Below are positions 19,929-28,514 of a DNA stretch of 38,207 bases, in pieces. This stretch comes from Prolixibacteraceae bacterium (GTDB lineage Bacteria > Bacteroidota > Bacteroidia > Bacteroidales > Prolixibacteraceae). A program made the translations under genes and the position numbers. The notes under the pieces were generated by a model. That model saw only the letters and a program-made list of their open reading frames with translations. It ran no database searches and was not told the DNA's origin. Where the stretch lies: assembly GCA_029265875.1 (NCBI GenBank), contig JAJUGS010000004.1:1-38207 (forward strand), given 5' to 3'. Positions within the stretch are counted from its first letter, which is position 1. Each line of letters starts with the position of its first letter.

Positions 19929-20849
19929 TTATCGGGCCTGAACAGTTTCCGGCATCTCCATTTCTTTCAGATGCTGCTGAATTTGCTGCTGTTTTGCATC
20001 ATGAAACTTTCTGAACGGATAAGCCACATAATCGTTGCAAATTCCCATTGCATGAAGGGCCGATTTGATAGTTTTGATGTATTTTGAAGAATAGGCCCCC
20101 ACATTGTAGATTTTTTCCTCAATCAACAGCAATTTCTTTTTCAGCCTATCAATTCGTTCAAAATCTTTTACCAGTGAAGCTTCATACAATTCCACGAAAA
20201 CGGATGGGAAAAGATTTGCCCCGCCGGCTACAGCTCCATGTCCACCGGCAATAATGGTTTCAGGAATGAATATTTCACTTCCGGCAATTACCGCAAACTC
20301 CGGAGAACTTTTGAATTCTTCGGCAAGAGCAAGCAGATAAGGAAGATTTCCTGAACTGTCCTTAATTCCAATGGCTCCGAGCTCTTTGGCTTTTTTTACT
20401 GTATTAATTGTCATGTGCATTTTGGTACACGATGGCATATTGTACAACATAAATGGCAACGGAAGAAGCGGTACAAGTTCCTCGAGATAAATAATAAACT
20501 CATTTTGCGAGATTGGCAGGTAATAAGGCGTGGAAACAACCAGTGCATCAACACCGGCGTTTTTTGCAGCTTCGGCAATTTCAAGCGACCCCTCAAAACA
20601 GGTGTCGGTAATACCAGCCACAACCGGAACCCTGCCTTTCGTAAATTCACAAACACGGTCCAGAAATTCCTTCCTGATTTCATAGCTCAGATTGGTGGCT
20701 TCACCGGTGGTCCCTAAGGCAAAAATTCCATGAACACCTCCATTCAGAATATGATTGATAAGATTTTTTAAACCTGCAGTATCGAGTTTGGTATTGCTGA
20801 CCAACGGAGTTACTATTGGTGGTATTATCCCTTTTAAAGGCAGCTTCAT
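19929..20849 (-). CDS. Dihydrodipicolinate synthase / N-acetylneuraminate lyase superfamily aldolase
   Basis: Start chosen at MKLPLKGIIPPIVTPL; FALGTTGEATNL, LYNMPSCT, IGIKDSSGN (Schiff-base Lys). Confidence 0.85.
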   Translation of the reverse strand: MKLPLKGIIPPIVTPLVSNTKLDTAGLKNLINHILNGGVHGIFALGTTGEATNLSYEIRKEFLDRVCEFTKGRVPVVAGITDTCFEGSLEIAEAAKNAGVDALVVSTPYYLPISQNEFIIYLEELVPLLPLPFMLYNMPSCTKMHMTINTVKKAKELGAIGIKDSSGNLPYLLALAEEFKSSPEFAVIAGSEIFIPETIIAGGHGAVAGGANLFPSVFVELYEASLVKDFERIDRLKKKLLLIEEKIYNVGAYSSKYIKTIKSALHAMGICNDYVAYPFRKFHDAKQQQIQQHLKEMEMPETVQAR

Positions 20850-21016
20850 AAAATTTATATTTTGAAGATTATTTCTGATGTTATACTCTGTGTTGACAAA
20901 GGAAAACCAATGGCACCTTATATGCTTATTGTAATTTGTTTTTTTTACATTGAATTTTGACCGCATTATTTCAGTTTTCCTTTTATATTTGCCTTGACCG
21001 GTTAAAAAAGTGTATT

Positions 21017-21868
21017 ATGGAATTTGTTTATGAAAAAATATTTGTTCCCAACAAACACTCTTTTATAACTCGTCAGCTTAAGATGGACCCTAATTCAGAA
21101 AAGATACACTCCCACAAAAATTACGAACTGAACCTGATTACATCGGGTTCGGGAAGAAGAATAGTAGGGAACCATATTTCGAGTTACACTCCGGGTGACC
21201 TTGTATTGTTAGGTCCGAACATCTCGCATTGCTGGGAGGTTTTGGAGTTGGATAAAGACCATGAACCCGAGTGTATCGTGACCCATTTTTACGAGAATAT
21301 TATCAGTTCCGACTTTTTTAATATTCCTGAACTGGAAGACGTGATTGACTTGTTGAAACAAGCTGACAGCGGAATCCTGTTCAAAGGCCCAAAAACAGAA
21401 AAAGTGGCTCAGTTACTAAGAAAAATGGTTGATTTAAAAGGTCTTGAACAATACATTGAGTTACTCAAAGTTTTTAATAACCTGTTAAAAATCGAGGACC
21501 GCGAATACCTCGCACTACCATCATCAATGCCCGACAGTTACGAAAAAGACCGCGACCAGATTGACAAAATTTACGAATATGTTTTCCAGAATATCCAGGA
21601 AGGAATCAACCTGAAAGACGCCTCCAAGCTGGTTTTTATGGAGCCCAGCTCGTTTTGCCGCTATTTTAAAAAGAAAACCGGACAAACCTTTATGGAGTAT
21701 GTTAAAAGCGTCCGGATCGGGATTGCTGCCAAACTGCTGGCTGAAACCAACAAACCCATCACCCATATTTGCTACGAATGCGGATATAACAACCTGGCCA
21801 ACTTCAATTTCTATTTTAAAAATATCATGAAAAAAACCCCTTCTGATTACCGAAAAGATTTTAAATAG
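21017..21868 (+). CDS. AraC-family transcriptional regulator with cupin-like sensor
   Basis: HSHKNYELNLITSGSGRRIVGNH cupin; C-term SSFCRYFKKKTGQTFMEYVKSVRI...ICYECGYNNLANFNFYFKNIMKKTPSDYRK. Confidence 0.9.
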   Translation: MEFVYEKIFVPNKHSFITRQLKMDPNSEKIHSHKNYELNLITSGSGRRIVGNHISSYTPGDLVLLGPNISHCWEVLELDKDHEPECIVTHFYENIISSDFFNIPELEDVIDLLKQADSGILFKGPKTEKVAQLLRKMVDLKGLEQYIELLKVFNNLLKIEDREYLALPSSMPDSYEKDRDQIDKIYEYVFQNIQEGINLKDASKLVFMEPSSFCRYFKKKTGQTFMEYVKSVRIGIAAKLLAETNKPITHICYECGYNNLANFNFYFKNIMKKTPSDYRKDFK

Positions 21869-21964
21869 TTTTTTTCGTATTCAATCAATATTGTATTAAT
21901 ATCAGCCAACAAATGTTTTGCTGAATCGATTATTCCGCCGTTATTTTGATGGAATCTTGATTTT

Positions 21965-22627
21965 ATGACCATGAATAAACCACAAGCGGTGATTTTTGAT
22001 ATGGACGGGGTGTTGGTTGACTCCGAGCCTTTTCATTTTGAAAACGAATCCCGGATGTTTCGAAAACTGGGGCTCGATATTTCGGATGAAGAACACAGCC
22101 ATTTCACCGGTGTGGCCACCGATGTAATGTGGCGGCAAATCAGTGAAACCCATGAATTACCCTTGTCAGTTGCCGAATTAACCGAACTTACCGTTCTCGA
22201 AAGCAATCAATATTTTGGTTCGCTCGAAAAAATTGAGCCACTTCCGGGGCTGGTTGATTTACTCGAAAAGCTGGTAGCCGCCGAAATACCACTGGCAGTG
22301 GCAACCTCATCGGACACTGTGACCATGAAAAACATCCTGGAGAAATCGGGATTGCGGAAATATTTCCGGTTTACTGTTTGTCGCGATGATGTGGCAAACA
22401 GCAAACCCGAACCCGATGTTTTTCTGCATGCGGCAAAATTGCTTGAGGTTCCTCCTGAGAACTGTCTTGTTTTTGAGGACTCGAAAAACGGAATTAAAGC
22501 CGCAAAAGCCGCCGGAATGTTTTGTATTGCATACAGCGGAGGCAATTCGGGGCACCAGGACCAAAGCCAGGCCGACCGCCGGATTGCGCATTTTAATGAA
22601 CTTGAAATTGACCATTTTTTGAAATAA
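21965..22627 (+). CDS. HAD-superfamily hydrolase (beta-phosphoglucomutase-like)
   Basis: VIFDMDGVLVDSEPFHFENE; ATSSDT; KPEPDVFLHAAK; VFEDSKNGIKAAKAAGM. Confidence 0.9.
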   Translation: MTMNKPQAVIFDMDGVLVDSEPFHFENESRMFRKLGLDISDEEHSHFTGVATDVMWRQISETHELPLSVAELTELTVLESNQYFGSLEKIEPLPGLVDLLEKLVAAEIPLAVATSSDTVTMKNILEKSGLRKYFRFTVCRDDVANSKPEPDVFLHAAKLLEVPPENCLVFEDSKNGIKAAKAAGMFCIAYSGGNSGHQDQSQADRRIAHFNELEIDHFLK

Positions 22628-22635
22628 TCATTACC

Positions 22636-23100
22636 ATGAATCAGACTACTTTAGCTGGAAAAATCAGCGCGGGCAAAACGGTTTACGGAACCTGTATTTC
22701 TTCTGCAGCGCCACTCTGGGGAAAAGCTGCCCTTATTGCAGGCCTCGATTTTGTATTTCTTGATACCGAGCACATTCCGCTTGAATGCATGGAAGTGGCG
22801 ACGCTTTGCCAGTTGTATAGTGCCATGGGAATTGCACCCATCGTTCGCATTCCTTCGCCCGACCCGTTCCGTGCCTGCCAGATGTTTGATGCCGGTGCAA
22901 CCGGGGTGGTGGCGCCTTACATCGAAACTGTTGAGCAGGCGCAGGAAATGGTGGGCGCCATCAAATACAGGCCCTTAAAAGGGAAACGTTTGCAAAAAGC
23001 GCTGCAAAACCCGCTGAAAAACGGTGCCAACATCATTCAAACCGATGAACCCGAAATTTTGATTCCATTATTGGAGAATAAAGGATTAAGGAAATTATAG
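22636..23100 (+). pseudogene. Chimeric ORF: N-terminal ~120 aa of HpcH/HpaI-type aldolase fused to the C-terminal ~30 aa of the GDPD
   Basis: ...FLDTEHIPLECMEVATLCQLYSAMGIAPIVRIPSPDP...YRPLKGKRLQKALQNP then LKNGANIIQTDEPEILIPLLENKGLRKL*, matching the GDPD tail. Confidence 0.85.
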
Positions 23101-23381
23101 ATAACTAAATCGTATTTTTTGTAAAAATATTATCTCGTCCCTAAAGGGACTTAAAATGCTCGGTTAAAAAAATTTTTCTACCCATATTTAGTTCCTGACG
23201 GAACTGACCCATAGGGACATAATATGGGTAGAAAATTGATAACAAATTGATTAAAAGTTCAGTAGGAACGAAATATTAAAGGACAACAACAATAGCCTGT
23301 TTTATGAAAATTCAAATCTTCATCATCTTTACAGCAGTTTCACTTCTGTTAGTTTCCTGCAAAACCAAAGAACAGCCCGAA
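23014..23381 (+). repeat. Inverted second copy of the 15760-16129 segment
   Basis: Direct comparison with reverse complement of 15760-16129; ~95% identity by eye. Confidence 0.9.
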
Positions 23382-23906
23382 GCGCTGGCGCAGCTGGGTC
23401 GGCCCGATGCAGTGTGGGATTTGATAAATCAAAAAACTTATCCAAGCTGGAACAGTATGATGGAAAAATACACCACCGTCTGCGAGTTCTGGACACTGAA
23501 ACAATCGAAAAACCATGTGATGATGGGCAGCATCGACGCGTGGTTTTACAAGTACATCGCCGGAATCCGGCTCAGTGAAGAGGCTCCGGCTTTCAAATCG
23601 TTTGTCATTCAGCCAAACTTGCTGAAAGACCTTGACCACGCATCGGGCGGCACAGAAACCATCCGGGGAAAAGTATCTTCTTCATGGAAAACTGAAAATG
23701 GTAATTTCAGTCTGAATGTGGAAATCCCCTTTAACACGACCGCTGATGTATTTGTTCCCGCTGCCGAAAAATCAGCAATCTTTGAGGGCAATCAGCCTGC
23801 CGAAAAGGTGAAAGGAATTCAATCGCTGGGTTTTGAAAACGGTTTTCATCATTTCAGGGTTGGCTCGGGGAGGTATGGTTTCTCCTGTAAAAAGAATAGC
23901 AATTAA
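23304..23906 (+). pseudogene. Chimeric ORF: GH92 lipoprotein signal fused to C-terminus of a GH78 alpha-L-rhamnosidase
   Basis: MKIQIFIIFTAVSLLLVSCKTKEQPE is identical to the 13594..15837 gene N-term; then AVWDLINQKTYPSWNSMMEKYTTVCEFW...SIDAWFYKYIAGIRLSEEAPAFKSFVIQP, typical of GH78 C-termini. Confidence 0.85.
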
Positions 23907-23918
23907 TTGATAATAACA

Positions 23919-24509
23919 ATGATAAACGATGAATTAATCAAGTATTACTGGCTAAATCAGCCAAAACGTTCGGTTTTGGAATTGAATCAATTGATTATTG
24001 AAACCGAACCCGGCACCGACCTGTGGCAGCGCACCTATTACGGTTTTCAGAATTGCAACGCCCCGGCGTTTCTGCAGGAAGTGGAAGGTGATTTTTCGTT
24101 TGTGGTAAAAACCGAATTCGAAGAGAGCAGCTTTTTGTACGACCAATGCGGGCTGCTGCTATTTATCGATAACGAAAACTGGGTAAAAGCTGCGGTGGAG
24201 TTTGAAAACGAACAGTTTTCAAGATTGGGTTCGGTAGTTACAAACTTGGGATTTTCCGATTGGGCCACCACCGATATCGCATCAGAAACTTCTGAAATGT
24301 GGTACCGGGTCAGTCGCCGTGGCCAGGATTTTTATCTCGAAAACTCGGCAGATGGGAAAAACTGGCAGCAAATGCGGATGTTTCATTTGCACAAAGTCGC
24401 TGAAAAAGTGAGCGTGGGTGTGTATGCCTGCAGCCCGCTGCAATCCAGTTTTAATGCTGTTTTCTCATTGTTCGGGATTCTGCCTTGTCAGTGGCCTGAG
24501 TACAAATAA
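23919..24509 (+). CDS. DUF1349-like concanavalin A-fold protein
   Basis: GTDLWQRTYYGFQNCNAPAFL, DFSFVVKTEF, YDQCGLLLFIDNENWVKAAVEFEN, VGVYACSPLQSSFNAVFSLF. Confidence 0.8.
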   Translation: MINDELIKYYWLNQPKRSVLELNQLIIETEPGTDLWQRTYYGFQNCNAPAFLQEVEGDFSFVVKTEFEESSFLYDQCGLLLFIDNENWVKAAVEFENEQFSRLGSVVTNLGFSDWATTDIASETSEMWYRVSRRGQDFYLENSADGKNWQQMRMFHLHKVAEKVSVGVYACSPLQSSFNAVFSLFGILPCQWPEYK

Positions 24510-24531
24510 ACAACCAATAAACAAAAATAAA

Positions 24532-25704
24532 ATGAGTTGCAGATTGATTACCACAATTTTAAGCATTGTTTTGCTTTCCTCATTTTGGCAGAATGCAAGA
24601 ACCCAGAATACAATGTTGTGTCAGGGGGCTTACTGGACCGAAGACGAAGGAGCTGCGATGCTGAAAAAATGGGCTTCGGAATGGACTAACCGCGCCGACT
24701 GGGAAAGGCGTGCTGAAATCATCCGGCAAGGTTTGATAACCGGGATGAAGTATGACCAAATGCCAAAAGCAGGTAACGATTTCAAAACCATCATCCACAG
24801 CACCCGCGAAATGGACGGTTATATTGTTGAAAATATTGCTATCGAAAGTTTTCCTGGTTTTTACATCACCGGCAATTTATACCGGCCATTGAAAACCAAC
24901 AAAAAGTGTCCGGCCATTCTGAATCCCCACGGGCATTGGGAAGACCGCCGCATGAGTGAGGATGTGCAGAAACGATGCGCCAGTTTTGCCAAAATGGGAG
25001 CTGTGGTTTTTGCCTACGATATGGTGGGTTACGGCGACTCGAAACAGGTTACGCATAAAATTCCGGTTGCTTTGTTGTTACAGACTTTCAACAGCAAAAG
25101 GGTTATCGACTACCTGGTTTCACGACCAGATGTTGACGCTGAAAAAATGGGGGTTACCGGTGAATCGGGTGGTGGAACGCAAACCATCATGATTACAGCC
25201 CTTGATAACCGCATCAGGGTTTCGGTGCCTGTGGTAATGGTTTCGGCGTACTTTTTTGGCGGCTGTACTTGCGAAAGCGGGATGCCGGTTCACAAAAGCG
25301 ACCATCATCAGACCAACAATGTTGAAATAGCCGCGCTGGCTGCCCCGCGTCCGATGTTGTTGATTTCTGACGGTGGCGACTGGACAAAAAATGTTCCGCG
25401 CATCGAAATGCCTTACCTGCAAAAGGTTTATGCATTGTACGGCGCCGAAAGTAAAATCGACAACGCCCATTTCCCGGGCGAACGGCATGGTTACGAGGCT
25501 TCAAAAAGGTTCCCGGTGTACAATTTTTTCGATGAATACCTGGGACTCGATGCCGGTAAGATTTACAGCGAAAAAGGTTTTGACGAAAGTTTTGTAACCG
25601 TTCTTTCAAAAGATGAATTACGGGTTTTCAATGCTGAACATCCTGTTCCTGCCAATGCATTGCAGGGCGATGAAGCTGTGATGAAATATCTGAATCTGAA
25701 ATAA
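24532..25704 (+). CDS. Alpha/beta hydrolase, acetyl-xylan-esterase-like, secreted
   Basis: Start chosen at MSCRLITTILSIVLLSSFW; PAILNPHGHWEDRR, MGVTGESGGGTQTIM (nucleophile GESGG), PGERHGYEASKR. Confidence 0.85.
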   Translation: MSCRLITTILSIVLLSSFWQNARTQNTMLCQGAYWTEDEGAAMLKKWASEWTNRADWERRAEIIRQGLITGMKYDQMPKAGNDFKTIIHSTREMDGYIVENIAIESFPGFYITGNLYRPLKTNKKCPAILNPHGHWEDRRMSEDVQKRCASFAKMGAVVFAYDMVGYGDSKQVTHKIPVALLLQTFNSKRVIDYLVSRPDVDAEKMGVTGESGGGTQTIMITALDNRIRVSVPVVMVSAYFFGGCTCESGMPVHKSDHHQTNNVEIAALAAPRPMLLISDGGDWTKNVPRIEMPYLQKVYALYGAESKIDNAHFPGERHGYEASKRFPVYNFFDEYLGLDAGKIYSEKGFDESFVTVLSKDELRVFNAEHPVPANALQGDEAVMKYLNLK

Positions 25705-25709
25705 ATACG

Positions 25710-25809
25710 ATTAAGGGTTAAAACCCAAAATCATTGTGTTTTTGCTTTACCCCAGCCTTAAGGCTGGGGTTAAGCAAAATAGTCTTTAAATAGGGCTTTA
25801 GCCCTTAAT
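25710..25809. repeat. Multi-hairpin intergenic element with 38-nt near-perfect palindrome
   Basis: ATTAAGGG/CCCTTAAT outer arms; TTTGCTTtACCCCAGCCTTAAGGCTGGGGTtAAGCAAA at 25741-25778. Confidence 0.75.
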
Positions 25810-25810
25810 T

Positions 25811-26794
25811 TTGAAATTTATGAAGTCAATTGTTTTAACAATGATTTTGTCTGTTGTTTTATTTCTCGGAAATGATATTTCAGCGCAAAAATACAACACC
25901 GTAAAAATTGGAATGTGCACCGATGTGCACCTGCCTACCATGCACGACGCGGAATACAGAATAACTACTTTTATCGATGCCATGAAAAAGGAAAAACCCG
26001 ATTTCATCATCGAACTGGGCGATTTCGGAACGCCAAAGGAAAACTGTGTCCCGTATTTTAAAATCTGGGATTCTTCTCCGGGCGATAAATATCATGTCAT
26101 CGGCAACCACGAAATGGACGGCGGCACAACACACGAAGAGGCATTGCAATACCGGAACCTGAAAACCGGTTATTATTCGTTCAATAATTACGGGTTTCAT
26201 TTTATCGTGCTCGATGGCAACGACAAGAAAGACCCGAATGCAAAGGGATACAAACAGTTTATCGGTCCTGAACAGGTGGAATGGCTGAAAGCCGACCTTG
26301 CAAAAACCACCACTCCGGTTGTAATTTTCTCGCACCAGGGACTGGCACATTACAGCAGTGCCGACGAAGAGTATGGCGTTGAAAACTACAAGCAAATGCA
26401 GGAAATTCTGGAAACACACAATAAAAACAACCCACATGCAAAGGTAATCGGTTGTTTTAACGGGCACACGCATTACGATTATGCTGAAAATATCAACGGA
26501 ATCTGGTACATTACCATCACGTCCATGTCGTATCATTGGCTGGGCAAAAAGTATGAACACATTCGATACAGTCCCGAAGTGGATAAAAATTTTAAATGGA
26601 TAAAATACACAGCCCCTTTCAAGGAGCCGCTTTTTACCACGGTTGAAATCTCTTCAAAAGGGACCATCAAAATTGCCGGAAAGAAAACCGAATGGGTGGG
26701 ACCAACTCCCTGGGAACTGGGCTACCCGGTTGAACTGAAAAAATACATGCGCCCGGCCATCTCAAAACGAAATTTGAAATTCAGTTTGAAATAA
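25811..26794 (+). CDS. Metallophosphoesterase (calcineurin-like), secreted
   Basis: MCTDVHLP, IELGDFG, VIGNHEMDGG, VIFSHQGLAH, CFNGHTHYDY. Confidence 0.85.
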   Translation: MKFMKSIVLTMILSVVLFLGNDISAQKYNTVKIGMCTDVHLPTMHDAEYRITTFIDAMKKEKPDFIIELGDFGTPKENCVPYFKIWDSSPGDKYHVIGNHEMDGGTTHEEALQYRNLKTGYYSFNNYGFHFIVLDGNDKKDPNAKGYKQFIGPEQVEWLKADLAKTTTPVVIFSHQGLAHYSSADEEYGVENYKQMQEILETHNKNNPHAKVIGCFNGHTHYDYAENINGIWYITITSMSYHWLGKKYEHIRYSPEVDKNFKWIKYTAPFKEPLFTTVEISSKGTIKIAGKKTEWVGPTPWELGYPVELKKYMRPAISKRNLKFSLK

Positions 26795-26796
26795 AC

Positions 26797-26861
26797 AAAA
26801 CCACATAGCCACATAGAACATATAAGAATTTACTATTGTGCCCTATGTGACTATGTGGTTT
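26797..26861. terminator. Inverted repeat / possible terminator or REP-like element
   Basis: aaaccacatagccacatag ... ctatgtgactatgtggttt. Confidence 0.55.
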
Positions 26862-26875
26862 AAAGAATATGCTGT

Positions 26876-27215
26876 ATGAAAAGTCTGGTTTACATTCTGG
26901 CATTTTTACTTCTGATTTCCTGCAATTCAGATAAAAATGAATTCAAAGCAATTGATTTGCGTTGCGAATACCTCGAAAACCCGCTGGGCATTGATGCCAC
27001 AAATCCTTGCCTTTTCTGAAAAATGGATAAACGGGCAGAGGTATGATGCAAACAGCTTACGGGATTCAATCCGCTTCGTCGGCACAGTTGCTAACAAAAG
27101 ATTCAGCCGATTTGTGGGATTCTGACGTCGTGGAATCTGACCGTTCAATTCAGGTTAAATAGGCAGGAAAACCCTTAAAATCAGGCGACGAAGTATTCTG
27201 GCGTGTAAAAAGAGG
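26876..27215 (+). pseudogene. N-terminal remnant of a GH78 alpha-L-rhamnosidase lipoprotein
   Basis: MKSLVYILAFLLLISCNSDKNEFKAIDLRCEYLENPLGIDATNP(c)L(f)* then frameshifted MMQTAYGIQSASSAQLLTKDSADLWDSDVVESDRSIQVK*AGKPLKSGDEVFWRVK. Confidence 0.8.
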
Positions 27216-27394
27216 ACGAAAACAATACAGTTGGAATATTCCGGACCCGGCGTCCGGCAATATAAGATTTCAACTCTGGTTTTGTTCAGAAAATGAACTA
27301 AATGGTTATGTTAATTTTCCCAGATTTCATTAGTTTGGGTTAAAAATCTATATTCAAGGCTAAATCATTTAGCTTATATTTGAGTTTTTAAAAA

Positions 27395-27408
27395 CGTTGT
27401 TAGCAACG
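27395..27408. promoter_or_regulatory. Candidate LacI-family operator palindrome
   Basis: CGTTG-TTAG-CAACG about 45 bp upstream of the LacI-family ATG. Confidence 0.35.
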
Positions 27409-27453
27409 ATTTTGAGTTCTTTATACTGAAATATTAATACCGAAATCAGCCGT

Positions 27454-28473
27454 ATGAAGAAAACATCATTAAGCGACATTGCACGCCAGCTTGGAGTATC
27501 AAAAACACTTGTTTCATTGGTTTTAAATGGAAAAGCCAAAGAACACCGGATAAGTGATGAAATGAGCAACAAGGTAAAAAAACTTGCAAAAGAGTTAAAT
27601 TATAAGCCCAATCAAATTGCAAAAGGACTGAGAACCGGGCGTACCAATACAATAGGACTGATAATTGCCGACATTGCTAACCCGTTTTTTGGAAAACTCG
27701 GACGCGAAATTGAAAAAGAAGCAGCCGCTCATGGCTACCGGATTGTTTTTTGCAGCTCCGACGAAAATCCGGACAATTCACAAAAACAGATCGAAATGCT
27801 TCAGCAAGGCCAGGTTGATGGTTTTATTATTGCACCGCCAGCCGGTAGCGAAAACCAGATTCTTTCACTCAAAAGAAATAAAATTCCATTTGTACTTATC
27901 GACAGAAACTTTCCGGATATTGACACAAACTACATCGTGGTCGATAACATACAGGCCGCTTTTGAAGCCACCGACCACCTGGTCAAACAAGGATACAGCA
28001 AAATTGCCTGTGTTACCCTGAATGTACATCTTAACAACATGAACCAACGGGTCCTGGGATACAAACAGGCATTAATAGAAAATAACATTCCGGTGGATGA
28101 AGAGCTCATAAAAATGATGCCTTTCACCCACGAAAAGGATGATATCGCGGAGGCGGTTAAACAGCTCGAACCGGGCAACAAATCAAAGGTGGAAGCCATT
28201 TTTTTTGCCACCAGCAAGCTCGGTATTATGGGCCTTGAAACTTTGCATTCATTGGGTTTGCACATCCCCGGTGATATTGCTGTTGTTAGTTTTGATGACC
28301 CGGATGCTTACAAAATCAGTCAGCCACCGGTTTCTGCGATTGCCCAGCCTTTGCAGGAAATTGGCCGTGAATCGGTAAAAGTCCTGCTTGACATGATTCA
28401 TGATCGTAATGCTGAAACAAAAAAAATCGTATTGAAGGCGAAATTTATCCCCCGCAAATCAAGTGGCTTTTAA
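27454..28473 (+). CDS. LacI-family transcriptional regulator
   Basis: TSLSDIARQLGVSKTLVSLVLNGKAKEHRIS HTH; NTIGLIIADIANPFFGKLGREIE. Confidence 0.95.
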   Translation: MKKTSLSDIARQLGVSKTLVSLVLNGKAKEHRISDEMSNKVKKLAKELNYKPNQIAKGLRTGRTNTIGLIIADIANPFFGKLGREIEKEAAAHGYRIVFCSSDENPDNSQKQIEMLQQGQVDGFIIAPPAGSENQILSLKRNKIPFVLIDRNFPDIDTNYIVVDNIQAAFEATDHLVKQGYSKIACVTLNVHLNNMNQRVLGYKQALIENNIPVDEELIKMMPFTHEKDDIAEAVKQLEPGNKSKVEAIFFATSKLGIMGLETLHSLGLHIPGDIAVVSFDDPDAYKISQPPVSAIAQPLQEIGRESVKVLLDMIHDRNAETKKIVLKAKFIPRKSSGF

Positions 28474-28514
28474 TTATTTGCAATTTGCTAAAACGGTAAA
28501 TCCAAAAATCAATC

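Noticed and set aside
19929-20849. True N-acetylneuraminate lyase, making this a sialic acid operon with the BNR proteins
   Set aside because: Motifs GTTGEAT and YNMPSCT look closer to generic DapA-family aldolases; no epimerase or NanT-like gene seen. Substrate left open.
20984-20991. TATATTTG -7 promoter element upstream of the AraC gene
   Set aside because: Matches TAnnTTTG but the nearest TTTG -33 candidate is at 24-nt spacing; too weak to list as a feature.
25880-26560. 226-aa - strand ORF
   Set aside because: Antisense to a well-supported metallophosphoesterase.
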